From the NCBI RefSeq assembly GCF_011604685.1, contig NZ_CP050063.1, positions 2,440,501 through 2,504,500 on the forward strand: a stretch of 64,000 bases of DNA. Direction: 5' to 3'. The position numbers and the translations under genes are program-made. This stretch comes from Spirosoma aureum (lineage in GTDB: Bacteria; Bacteroidota; Bacteroidia; Cytophagales; Spirosomataceae). This document shows positions 19,267-27,754 of this stretch, piece after piece. The notes beneath the pieces were generated by a model that saw only the letters and a program-made list of their open reading frames with translations, did no database searches and had not been told where the DNA came from. The first letter of the stretch is position 1, and the number at the start of each line of letters is the position of its first letter.

Positions 19267-21669
19267 ATGTTCCGCAATTACCTCAAAATCGCCTTCAGAA
19301 ACCTTAACGCCCAGCGTGCTTACACGTTGCTCAATGTTGTTGGACTTACTGTTGGCATGGCGGGTGGACTGCTCATCTTTTTGTTCATTTACCATCACCT
19401 GAACACCGACCGGCATCATACAAAATTCGACCGTATATACAGGATTGTTTTGGATCTGCACCTCGATGATGGTTCGATTGAGCACTACCCCGAGGCCCCA
19501 TTGCCTATGTCGAAAACGTTGCGAACCGACTATCCTCAAGTCGATCAGGCTGCTTTTTTGCGGATGAATCGGTCATTAACGGTCAGTGTTACCCGCCCCG
19601 GTCAGACGGCTCCTAACCGCTATCTCGAACAGGAGGGGACGGCTATAGTCGAAGCTGAACTGTTTCAGATTTTCGATTATCAGTGGCTGGGAGGTGATCC
19701 AAAAACGGCCCTCCGCGAACCGAATAGCGTGGTTTTAACGGAGTCATGGGCCAAACGCTACTTTGGAGACAGCGACCCTATGGGTCAGGTTATGGAGCTG
19801 GATCACAAGGTCAACGCGACCGTTAAAGGTCTTATCGCTGATCCCGTTCATCCGACAGATACGAATATTGGCCTGTTTATCTCCATGCCGACCATTCGGC
19901 AGCTCGACCCTGAGTTTTCTGTAAATGAGTGGGGGCAGTTGAGCAGCACGAACCGGCTGTACTGTACGCTGAAAGATGCTGATCCCGCCACCGCCAGAAA
20001 AATCGAAACTACCTTCCCAATACTCTCGAAAAAACACTTTGGCGACGTCGCCCACGCTTTCCATTTTCACATACAGCCCCTGACCGATGTGCATTTTGAT
20101 GTAGAGCGTGTGGGTGGTGTTATTCGACTTTCATTGCTAGGGTCATTGGGGCTGATTGGTTTATTTTTGATCGTCATTGCCTGCATTAATTTTGTTAATC
20201 TGGCCACGGCTCAGGCGTTTCGGCGGAGCAAGGAAGTGGGTATCCGCAAAACGCTGGGTAGTTCGAGAGTTCAACTGGCCCGGCAATTTCTGCTCGAAAC
20301 CAGCCTGATTGTCGTTATCGCCACGATTCTGGCATTACAGGTGGTATTTATAAGTTTGCCGGTATTCAGTAATTGGGTGCATATTTCGCTGTCTCTCAAT
20401 CCCAATGGACCGATGCTGTTGTTCATCGGCCTGCTGATGGCCATTGTGGTGCTTCTGGCGGGTGGTTACCCGGCTTTTGTACTGTCGGGTTTCAGCCCCT
20501 GGGCAAGCCTTCGGGGCAAACTTATGGCTTCGTCGCTGGGTGGTTATTCATTGCGGAAAGGATTGGTCGTTCTACAGTTTGTCATTTGTCAGATCTTGCT
20601 GGTAGGGTCACTGGTGGTGATGAAACAAATGAATTTCATTCAACAAACCGACCTGGGCTTTCAAAAAGACAATGTATTGATCGTCAATCTGCCTAACTCC
20701 GGAAAAGAAACGTGGCAGGCCTTCAAAAACAAACTGAATCAGTATCCCGATATCAAGGCAGTAACCTTGCAATACCGACCGCCATCAGCTGGCGTAATGA
20801 ACGGTGGGTCATTCAGGTTTGGCAGTAGGACCGAGTGGGTTACGTTTCCGGTTCGGGAACGGCTCGCTGATGCTGATTATCTGAAAGCATACAATCTACA
20901 ACTGGTGGCCGGACGAAATATTAGCGAAGGAGACTCAATTCGGGAATATGTTATTAATGAAACCCTGGCCCATAAACTTGGCTTTCGAAACCCACAGGAT
21001 ATCATCGGTAAACCAATGCAGTATTATCTGTCGCAGGTGCCGTTGCCCATTGTGGGAGTCGTTAAAGATTTTCATCAAAAGTCGTTGCATGAAGCCATTG
21101 CGCCCTGTTTTATAGCCTCTTTTCCTGCCATGTACCGGCAGGCTGGAATTCGAATTTCAGGTCAATCATCGGTTCAGACCCTGGCTCATATTCGGCAAGT
21201 CTGGCAAAGCCTGTATCCAACCGATGTCTTTGACTATGAATTCCTAAATGATCAACTCGCTCAGTTTTATGAAACCGAAACCACCATATCGCAACTTGTC
21301 AATACGTTCGCGTTGATGGCGATGGTCATTTGTGGGCTTGGGTTATACGGTCTTGTTGCATTCACGGTTGGGCAGCGCACGAAAGAAATCGGTATCCGCA
21401 AAGTGCTGGGTGCATCGGTAGCCAGTATTGTAGCCCTGCTCTCCAAAGATTTCCTGAAGCTCATATTCACCGCCATTGTACTGGCTTCGCCTGTGGCCTG
21501 GTGGGCCATGAACCAGTGGCTACAGGATTTCGCCTACAAGATCGACATTGCCTGGTGGGTATTTGTGTTGGCCGGATTGCTGGCCATTGCCATTGCGTTA
21601 TTGACCGTCAGTTTTCAGAGTGTGAAAGCGGCTCTGATGAATCCAGTAAAATCATTACGTTCCGATTAG
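19267..21669 (+). CDS. MacB/FtsX-type ABC permease (800 aa, no prefix)
   Basis: It begins MFRNYLKIAFRNL, 38 bp from the divergent Uma2-like gene. The first coupling motif, near residue 322, is KEVGIRKTLGSSRVQL; the second, near 704, is TKEIGIRKVLGAS with SIVALLSKDFLKL. It ends SLRSD, one of two copies in the window not ending in E. Membrane segment 2 is followed by NLATAQAFRRSKEVG, matching the copies at 32280 and 59675 (ATAQAF, STAQAF). The AT-rich spacer upstream should hold its promoter, but I cannot fix a -7 element. Confidence 0.94.
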   Translation: MFRNYLKIAFRNLNAQRAYTLLNVVGLTVGMAGGLLIFLFIYHHLNTDRHHTKFDRIYRIVLDLHLDDGSIEHYPEAPLPMSKTLRTDYPQVDQAAFLRMNRSLTVSVTRPGQTAPNRYLEQEGTAIVEAELFQIFDYQWLGGDPKTALREPNSVVLTESWAKRYFGDSDPMGQVMELDHKVNATVKGLIADPVHPTDTNIGLFISMPTIRQLDPEFSVNEWGQLSSTNRLYCTLKDADPATARKIETTFPILSKKHFGDVAHAFHFHIQPLTDVHFDVERVGGVIRLSLLGSLGLIGLFLIVIACINFVNLATAQAFRRSKEVGIRKTLGSSRVQLARQFLLETSLIVVIATILALQVVFISLPVFSNWVHISLSLNPNGPMLLFIGLLMAIVVLLAGGYPAFVLSGFSPWASLRGKLMASSLGGYSLRKGLVVLQFVICQILLVGSLVVMKQMNFIQQTDLGFQKDNVLIVNLPNSGKETWQAFKNKLNQYPDIKAVTLQYRPPSAGVMNGGSFRFGSRTEWVTFPVRERLADADYLKAYNLQLVAGRNISEGDSIREYVINETLAHKLGFRNPQDIIGKPMQYYLSQVPLPIVGVVKDFHQKSLHEAIAPCFIASFPAMYRQAGIRISGQSSVQTLAHIRQVWQSLYPTDVFDYEFLNDQLAQFYETETTISQLVNTFALMAMVICGLGLYGLVAFTVGQRTKEIGIRKVLGASVASIVALLSKDFLKLIFTAIVLASPVAWWAMNQWLQDFAYKIDIAWWVFVLAGLLAIAIALLTVSFQSVKAALMNPVKSLRSD

Positions 21670-21728
21670 TCCGGTAATTGTTTCATCAGGATTCAGTATT
21701 TCGGCACAATCTCTTTCAAAACACCATC

Positions 21729-24083
21729 ATGCTTCGCTCATTCATCAAAATTGCATGCCGAAATCTCTGGCATAATAAACTCTACACTAGTCTTAATGTG
21801 GGTGGCCTGGCCGTTGGTTTGACTGCTTGCCTGCTCATGTTCCTGTACGTAAACCATGAGTTTACCTACGATGGATTTCACGAAAATGCCGAGCGCATTG
21901 TTCGTGTTACCACAAATCTTACCACTCCCGATGCCCCTATGTCGGTAGCATCCAGCCCAATTTTACTGGCTGATATATTGACACGTGACTACCCTGAAGT
22001 TGAAATGGCTGTTCGGTTTGAGCCGCTTTCGGCGACAATACGGTATGGGACTAAATTGCTGAATGAACCTGATGTTTATTACGCCGATCAGAATGCCTTT
22101 TCTATGTTCACCTATCCCTTCGTAGAGGGAAGTTCGACACGAGCATTGGTAGAGCCAAATACGGCTGTTGTTACAGAAAGCTTTGCCCATAAATACGCAG
22201 GACGTACTAGGGTTGTTGGTGAATTATTCTGGTGCAATAAAAAAATGTATCGCATTACTGGCGTTATGGCCGATTTGCCTTCGAACGCGGATATGAAAAT
22301 CAATGCAATATTGTCAAAGGACTTTTCAACGTCGACGTCCTGGTTAGGTGAAGATTTTCCGGTCTATACATTCGTTTTGTTCCGGGAGCGTCCTGATCTG
22401 AAAGCGTTCGGCAAGAAATTAGATCTGATCAGCCGGAATTCCATTCAACCGGAATTTAAGAAACTCGGCGCTACAGGTTATTCGGTTGTTTTTCGGACAG
22501 AGTTCCTGAAGGATGTGCATTTTAGCCAGGGAAAAATGGCCGATATGCCTAAAGGGAATAAGCAATACGGGTATATATTCCTGTTTCTGGCCATTTTTGT
22601 ACTGATCATTGCTATACTGAATTATATCAATCTGTTAACCGCACGAGCCACCGGACGGGCCAGGGAAGTGGGTATCCGGAAAGCAAACGGCGCATTGCGC
22701 AGACAGCTGGTGGGTCAGTTTTTGTTTGAATCATTCCTGTTGAGTTTCATTTCGGTCGTTTTGGCAATAGTTTTTTTAGTAGTCATCATTCCTTTCTTTA
22801 ATGATTTGCTGAACATTCAGCTTGGCGTATCATGGCGTGATGGGTTGCTGATGACGGGTATCGCTTTGCTAAGTACGACGTTACTGGGCGGGCTGTATCC
22901 TGCTTTCGTATTGTCGGATTATAAGACGGCTGCTGTGCTTAGTACACGATCAGGCAGTTTTGCGCGCGGGGGCTTGCTTCGCAAAACCATCACTGTCTTC
23001 CAGTTTACGCTGGCAATGGGCATGATTGCCGGGGTGCTGGTCGCTCACAACCAGATGAATTATATGCAGCACGTTGGCTTAGGGTTCATTAAAGAGCAGG
23101 TTATGACAGTTCATCTTCCCGACGATTCGCTGGCCAGAGCTTCAGCTTATGCATTCGCAACTACTTTACGGCAACGGAGTGAAATTAAGGACGTATCGCT
23201 TGGATCAGGGCTTCAGCCGGATGCGCTGCTGCCACAAGCGACTACGTTGTTTCAGACGACGGGAAAAAAACGGGAAGTAATGGGTAATTATCTATTCATC
23301 GATGATCGGTTTTTGCCATTGCTGAACATTAAATTGGGTAGTGGGCGAAATTTATCGACTGCTTTGGAAACCGATAAGAATGGTGCATTCCTGGTCAATG
23401 ACGCTTTTGTTAAAATGGCAGGCTGGAAGCAGGCCGTTGGGCAATCGATGGAGGGTTTCATGCATAAAGGCAAAGTAATCGGTGTAGTCAGAAATTTTAA
23501 CTATCGTTCACTTCACACGGCTATTGAGCCATTAGTGCTGATTTTTAATACATTTCCTCCCTCAAATTTAATGCTGAAAATGAAGCCGGAGCACCTGCCA
23601 CTAATACAGGCTACCTGGCAGAAACATTACCCGAATTACCCCTTTAACTACACATTTTTAGACGCTTCATTCGATGCTCAATACCGGAAAGACAAGCTGA
23701 TGATGACACTGTTCAATGGATTTGCTTTGCTAACAGTAGTGGTTTCCTGTCTTGGTCTATTCGGGTTAGCTACGTACACCACCGAGCAACGGACCAAAGA
23801 AATTGGTGTTCGAAAAGTGCTTGGGGCATCGGTAGCCAGTATTGTTACATTACTCTCTAAAGATTTTCTGAAATTAGTGCTGATTTCAATCGTCATTGCC
23901 TCCCCAATTGCCTGGTGGGCTATGAATAAATGGTTACAGGATTTCGCCTACAAAATCAGTATTGACGGGTGGGTCTTTGTTCTGGCTGGTTTGCTGGCTG
24001 TGAGCATTGCCTTACTGACTGTAAGCTATCAAAGTATCAGGGCCGCAATGATGAACCCCGTGAAGTCGTTACGGTCGGAATAA
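21729..24083 (+). CDS. MacB/FtsX-type ABC permease (784 aa, no prefix)
   Basis: The ATG at 21729 gives the family start MLRSFIKIACRNL; an in-frame TTG at 21678 would add 17 residues without family similarity. Membrane segment 2 reads IAILNYINLLTARAT, lacking the usual cysteine, and the first coupling motif near residue 312 is REVGIRKANGALRRQL, with N where others have V, L or M. The second motif near 687 is standard (TKEIGVRKVLGAS, SIVTLLSKDFLKL). It is the last permease of block 1, 155 bp before the accessory island, and is somewhat more AT-rich by eye than its neighbours. Confidence 0.94.
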   Translation: MLRSFIKIACRNLWHNKLYTSLNVGGLAVGLTACLLMFLYVNHEFTYDGFHENAERIVRVTTNLTTPDAPMSVASSPILLADILTRDYPEVEMAVRFEPLSATIRYGTKLLNEPDVYYADQNAFSMFTYPFVEGSSTRALVEPNTAVVTESFAHKYAGRTRVVGELFWCNKKMYRITGVMADLPSNADMKINAILSKDFSTSTSWLGEDFPVYTFVLFRERPDLKAFGKKLDLISRNSIQPEFKKLGATGYSVVFRTEFLKDVHFSQGKMADMPKGNKQYGYIFLFLAIFVLIIAILNYINLLTARATGRAREVGIRKANGALRRQLVGQFLFESFLLSFISVVLAIVFLVVIIPFFNDLLNIQLGVSWRDGLLMTGIALLSTTLLGGLYPAFVLSDYKTAAVLSTRSGSFARGGLLRKTITVFQFTLAMGMIAGVLVAHNQMNYMQHVGLGFIKEQVMTVHLPDDSLARASAYAFATTLRQRSEIKDVSLGSGLQPDALLPQATTLFQTTGKKREVMGNYLFIDDRFLPLLNIKLGSGRNLSTALETDKNGAFLVNDAFVKMAGWKQAVGQSMEGFMHKGKVIGVVRNFNYRSLHTAIEPLVLIFNTFPPSNLMLKMKPEHLPLIQATWQKHYPNYPFNYTFLDASFDAQYRKDKLMMTLFNGFALLTVVVSCLGLFGLATYTTEQRTKEIGVRKVLGASVASIVTLLSKDFLKLVLISIVIASPIAWWAMNKWLQDFAYKISIDGWVFVLAGLLAVSIALLTVSYQSIRAAMMNPVKSLRSE

Positions 24084-24143
24084 TACAGAGATCGGGCTGC
24101 TGATGTAGTGTATTTCCCCCTGAAAAACGCTTGATAACTGAGT

Positions 24144-24170
24144 TTTACAATTCGTTTACAATGTTTTACA
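24144..24170. promoter_or_regulatory. Three phased TTTACA direct repeats
   Basis: TTTACA occurs at 24144-24149, 24155-24160 and 24165-24170, with starts 11 and 10 bp apart, so all copies face the same side of the helix. Direct repeats with this period are typical binding sites of OmpR/PhoB-type winged-helix proteins, and such a protein is encoded at 25249. They lie just upstream of the predicted -33 region. Confidence 0.45.
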
Positions 24171-24174
24171 GGGA

Positions 24175-24209
24175 TTTTTCAACTACGGCAAGCGGAGACC
24201 ATACTTTTG
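24175..24209 (+). promoter_or_regulatory. Predicted promoter for secreted-protein pair
   Basis: TACTTTTG at 24202-24209 matches the Bacteroidota -7 consensus TAnnTTTG. A T-rich stretch at 24175-24179 could serve as the -33 element with 22-23 bp spacing, slightly longer than usual. The start codon at 24239 is 29 bp downstream of the -7 box. Confidence 0.5.
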
Positions 24210-24238
24210 GTTCAGTGTTTACATAAACAACAGGAACC

Positions 24239-24649
24239 ATGAAAAAAATAAATGGACTCATGCTTTCCCTATTGGGTCTGGCCGTGTCTAACGCCTGTTT
24301 GGGCCAGCATTCCTTCAGTACGTGTTCGGCTGCTTTTTTGAATAACAAAATGGTCGTCGACAGTTATACCGATAAAGGGAAGTGCCTGCTCTCATCAACA
24401 GCTACAGGCCAGTTAACGCTACAAACAGTTAGCCTTTCGCCCACAGGAAGTAAAGGGCTGGCGAAAGTCCCTTTTAGAGTGGCCATTAAAGATAAAGCTA
24501 CGCAAACACTGTTGTTGCTTACCCAGAAGGAAATTAAACAGATCGACGTCAGGAAAGTTCTGGCGAAATGTAAGAAAGGCGACCGGGTTGTTTTATTAAC
24601 TCTGGACGATCAATATGCTGTACCGCACAACGAAATTGTAGTACAATAA
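24239..24649 (+). CDS. Secreted protein of unknown function (paralogue 1)
   Basis: The 136-residue product has a signal peptide (MKKINGLMLSLLGLAVSNACLGQ, cleavage near residue 23). I do not recognise a named family. The mature part resembles the next gene product: KVPFRVAIKDK here aligns with KIPFRIYLKRK there, and IDVRKVLAKCKKGDRVVL with IDVALVLAVAKPGDDLII. The strand-rich pattern with VPFR and GDRVVLL could be a small beta-sandwich. It has three cysteines in the mature part. The next gene begins 12 bp after its stop, and a membrane-bound regulator follows, so the three probably act as a unit (inference). Confidence 0.8.
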   Translation: MKKINGLMLSLLGLAVSNACLGQHSFSTCSAAFLNNKMVVDSYTDKGKCLLSSTATGQLTLQTVSLSPTGSKGLAKVPFRVAIKDKATQTLLLLTQKEIKQIDVRKVLAKCKKGDRVVLLTLDDQYAVPHNEIVVQ

Positions 24650-24661
24650 ACATTGGGCCTT

Positions 24662-25189
24662 ATGAAAGCTAAACAATTTGCGAGTTTGTCAATGACACTG
24701 CTCGTGCTACTTGTAACGATGATCGAAACGTTTGGTCAGCGTAGCACGTATAACATGGCCCTGGCCAGCGCCAATAGAGCAGCAGCCGGCAAGGAAACAG
24801 GTACTACCATTTTTTACGCTAATCCTCTCTTGCTGGATAATAGTCCCCTGAATTACGACTGGTTTTCAATGTCCAGCAAAGGTATACTTTCACTGGTAGT
24901 AGGAAATCCTGAAACGACTGTGGCGACGAAAATCCCATTTAGAATTTATCTGAAACGGAAAGGGCAGCCAATCAACAGTGGCGCTTCGAACACGAATCGG
25001 TCGGTTTTCAACATAGATGTAGCTTTGGTCCTTGCCGTAGCAAAACCTGGTGATGATCTGATCATTGAACCTGTGCGGAAAGAGGATTGGCCAGCCGGGC
25101 GAAGCATTCTGTTGAGCGATTATCTGTCTAAGGCTACGTATAATTTGTTCCCTTTCTTACGAATGAGAAGTGGTAAAGACGGTTGTTAA
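24662..25189 (+). CDS. Secreted protein of unknown function (paralogue 2)
   Basis: I start at the ATG at 24662 (175 residues) because it opens a clear signal peptide (FASLSMTLLVLLVTMIETFGQ); an in-frame TTG lies nine bases earlier. The product is longer than its neighbour, mainly from an N-terminal section with NMALASANRAAAGKETGTT and an insert after KRKGQP, but the core KIPFRIYLKRK and IDVALVLAVAKPGDDLII segments align with the upstream protein. The C-terminus ends in RSGKDGC. No enzyme motif is visible. A tandem duplication followed by divergence explains the pair best. Confidence 0.8.
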   Translation: MKAKQFASLSMTLLVLLVTMIETFGQRSTYNMALASANRAAAGKETGTTIFYANPLLLDNSPLNYDWFSMSSKGILSLVVGNPETTVATKIPFRIYLKRKGQPINSGASNTNRSVFNIDVALVLAVAKPGDDLIIEPVRKEDWPAGRSILLSDYLSKATYNLFPFLRMRSGKDGC

Positions 25190-25248
25190 TACATGCTGTT
25201 CAAAAACGGATTGATTGTATTATTTTTACCCTAAGATCTCCGTCAGAC

Positions 25249-26142
25249 ATGAGAAAAGTAGCGGTTATAATCGGATTGCTGGTCGCTGGTTTGCTATTCA
25301 CACAGTTTGTGTGGTTAACGCCTGTTGTCCGTTATACCGAAACTGACCACTTTGCTCAGAAAGTTAATCTGGCTCTTCGTCGTACAACCCATCTTTTGCT
25401 GATAGAAAAAGGGGATTCTACTTCCCGAATTCCACCAGTGCAACAAATTAATGCCACTACATTCATTGTTCGTCTGGAGCGCCCCTTCGATTATGGTCGG
25501 TTGCCGGCGTTGTTACAGCAATCGCTGGATGTGCATGAGATCAGAACGAATTATGATGTTGCCGTACTCGACTGCACAAATGGGGAATTGCAGCTTGGCT
25601 ATAATTTTCGGGATGTCAGTGAGAAGAATGAAGTACCCTGTGGAGGCCGTCAACAAGGCCGGGGCTGCTATAATTTGCAGGTAATTTTCAAAGCAACCGA
25701 AAAAGCTCATGATCAGCAGGCTACCATCTGGTGGTCATGGGCTTTGGGAGTCCTGCTTTTGGGTGGCGTATATGCTGTCTGGCATCGGGCCGACAAGGCA
25801 ACAAAGGGACAGATAATGCCTGAGGCAAGTGCCGAACCCGAAAATTTGATTCGGGTAGGGAGGGTGGCTTTAAACATGGCTAATCAGTCCGTTAAGGTGG
25901 CTGGCATTAGCCATATACTCACCTATCGGGAAGCCAAACTCTTTCATCTTTTCGTACGGTATCCTAATCAGGTATTGGAGCGGGACTTTATCCTTAAATC
26001 GGTTTGGGAAGACGAAGGCATTATCGTTGGGCGTAGCCTGGACGTTTTTGTGTCGCGACTCCGGAAACTGCTACAGCCCGACTCTACAGTCCGAATCGTA
26101 GCCGTACATGGCGTTGGCTATCGACTGGAGGTACAGCAGTAG
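25249..26142 (+). CDS. Membrane-anchored winged-helix transcription regulator
   Basis: From the ATG at 25249 the product has 297 residues. Membrane segment 1 is at about 4-23, an extracytoplasmic domain follows (about 24-157) with three cysteines, two of them in PCGGRQQGRGC, and membrane segment 2 is at about 159-179 (WWSWALGVLLLGGVYAVW). The cytoplasmic C-terminus (about 203-297) is a Trans_reg_C/OmpR-type winged helix: LTYREAKLFHLF, the recognition region VGRSLDVFVSRLRKLL and the wing VHGVGYRL. The order is the reverse of ToxR/CadC, which have the DNA-binding domain at the N-terminus. It likely senses something outside the cytoplasm and acts directly on DNA; the two secreted proteins upstream are the obvious candidates for targets or partners. 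Confidence 0.85.
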   Translation: MRKVAVIIGLLVAGLLFTQFVWLTPVVRYTETDHFAQKVNLALRRTTHLLLIEKGDSTSRIPPVQQINATTFIVRLERPFDYGRLPALLQQSLDVHEIRTNYDVAVLDCTNGELQLGYNFRDVSEKNEVPCGGRQQGRGCYNLQVIFKATEKAHDQQATIWWSWALGVLLLGGVYAVWHRADKATKGQIMPEASAEPENLIRVGRVALNMANQSVKVAGISHILTYREAKLFHLFVRYPNQVLERDFILKSVWEDEGIIVGRSLDVFVSRLRKLLQPDSTVRIVAVHGVGYRLEVQQ

Positions 26143-26224
26143 AGGCCAGTTGATATGCCCCACAAAGATCCGTACATCACCGCTCTGGTGTAAAATAATA
26201 TGCGACAGACTCATCGGTAACGTC

Positions 26225-27139
26225 TCACAAACAAACCGTCTGTCGATATGATGATGGTGTAACACCTTCCAGCATTTTAAACAGTCGGGAAAAATAATGC
26301 AGGTTGTTAAACCCTGCCTGATAACAAACTTCAGTGACGGTTGTGGCTGGATTGGCCAGCAGTCGTTTAGCCAGACTGATCCGTTCCCTGATAATAAACT
26401 CCAGTGGAGAGAGACCAAAGGTTTCTTTAAACGACCGGAAGAAACTGGATTTGCTCATGCAGGCTTTCTGGCACAATACCTCGATTCCAATCTTTTCTGC
26501 CAGGTTTTCACGAATGTATTCGATTACCGACCCAAACCGGTTGTTGGCCGCTAGACCATCTTCTAACAGAGCCATATTCTGCGTCTGAATTACCCGAATC
26601 AACAGCGATTTGAGCGTCAAATCGGCCAGTGCATCTTTGGCTATATCATCTTCCATGCTGATGCTGATCAGCTTGTTCATGACATTGGCCAACTCCCGAT
26701 TATTGTAAAAATGGTATTGGCTGAAATTCAGCTTCCATTCTGTACCCTCATCTTTCCGGGGATAATAGTCATTCAAAAAGTTTAGCATACTGGTCACCAC
26801 GTCCCAGTCCAGGGCAATCGTTGCGCATTGAACGGGATGTTTCTGGTCTGCTTCCGGAAAATCCACCTTCATCGAAACCCCTTCCGGCAGAATCACTGTC
26901 TCTCCTGGCAGAAAATCAAAGCCGGGGTTCTGAGATAGGTGCATCACCTTTTTTCCACGTAACATGCTGGTAATAACCAGGCCGTTATACGACAGAACAA
27001 CGTCTGAGCATTGCCGATACGTTTCAAAAATATTAAGCTCGCAGTGATTCAGATTGAATACCCGACGGTGTTCGACCAGTGAATCTAATTCTCTGGTGTC
27101 TGATAGGTTAATCGTCTGAAGGGGATACCCGTTTTTCAT
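26225..27139 (-). CDS. AraC-family transcriptional regulator
   Basis: The 304-residue product has an N-terminal cupin-like effector region (residues about 40-170, with LPGETVILPEG) and a C-terminal double helix-turn-helix of AraC type at about 205-302: IGIEVLCQKACMSKSSFFRSFKETFG, then TVTEVCYQAGFNNLHYFSRLFK and the closing GVTPSSYR. It is transcribed away from the GlcG-like and dehydrogenase genes across a 176-bp intergenic region, which contains CCAAT/ATTGG inverted elements near 27187-27215 that could be its operator. It probably controls this divergent pair. The effector is unknown; an aldehyde is possible from context only. Confidence 0.9.
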   Translation of the reverse strand: MKNGYPLQTINLSDTRELDSLVEHRRVFNLNHCELNIFETYRQCSDVVLSYNGLVITSMLRGKKVMHLSQNPGFDFLPGETVILPEGVSMKVDFPEADQKHPVQCATIALDWDVVTSMLNFLNDYYPRKDEGTEWKLNFSQYHFYNNRELANVMNKLISISMEDDIAKDALADLTLKSLLIRVIQTQNMALLEDGLAANNRFGSVIEYIRENLAEKIGIEVLCQKACMSKSSFFRSFKETFGLSPLEFIIRERISLAKRLLANPATTVTEVCYQAGFNNLHYFSRLFKMLEGVTPSSYRQTVCL

Positions 27140-27315
27140 CGTGTTTTGCGCTATTACCTATAAACGCATTTTAGACCCAATCTATACCAATCTACAAATA
27201 GAATTGGACAATAGTAGTATTTGTTGGTATTATCGTGCAAGTGGAAGCCTTTGCGATTGTCTAGTTTTGCTCAAGACTCAGAAGAAAGAGTTCGATCGAT
27301 TAAAATCAGGTAATC

Positions 27316-27726
27316 ATGAGCGCAACAAACATCACGTTAGAACAGGCTGAAACTGCCGTCAAAGCGGCCAAAGTAAAGGCAGTAGAATTAGGGACCCTGA
27401 TGAACATTGCCGTTGTCGATGCCGGTGCCAACCTAACGGCATTTGCCCGAATGGATGGCGCGTGGCTGGGTTCAGTTGACATTGCGCAGAAAAAAGCCCG
27501 AACCGCCCGCTATTTTGATATGCCAACGGGCGAAGTTGGTAAACTGTCTCAACCGGGTGGATCACTGTTCAATATTGAGCATTCCAATGGTGGGTTGATT
27601 ACATTTCCAGGCGGTATTCCTATCGAAAATGCAGATGGCCAAATCATAGGAGCCATTGGCGTTTCGGGTAGCACTGTCGAAAACGACAATGACGTAGCGC
27701 AGGCAGGTGTTGATTCCCTTCGCTAA
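27316..27726 (+). CDS. GlcG/HbpS-like (DUF336) protein
   Basis: The 136-residue product matches the GlcG/HbpS family over its full length: [19 protein letters not shown], then [21 protein letters not shown], the AQKKARTA segment, and the glycine-rich C-terminal half [20 protein letters not shown]. Members include a haem-binding extracellular protein (HbpS) and proteins of unknown role next to oxidation genes. No signal peptide is present, so it acts in the cytoplasm. It ends 28 bp before the formaldehyde dehydrogenase start and is probably in the same operon. Confidence 0.9.
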   Translation: MSATNITLEQAETAVKAAKVKAVELGTLMNIAVVDAGANLTAFARMDGAWLGSVDIAQKKARTARYFDMPTGEVGKLSQPGGSLFNIEHSNGGLITFPGGIPIENADGQIIGAIGVSGSTVENDNDVAQAGVDSLR

Positions 27727-27754
27727 ACTCAGTAACCTTCAAAACCTCAGTAAT

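Noticed and set aside
26143..26224. Terminator between the convergent winged-helix and AraC genes
   Set aside because: Only a 4-5 bp stem (CACC/GGTG) without a clear T-tract is visible; too weak to call.
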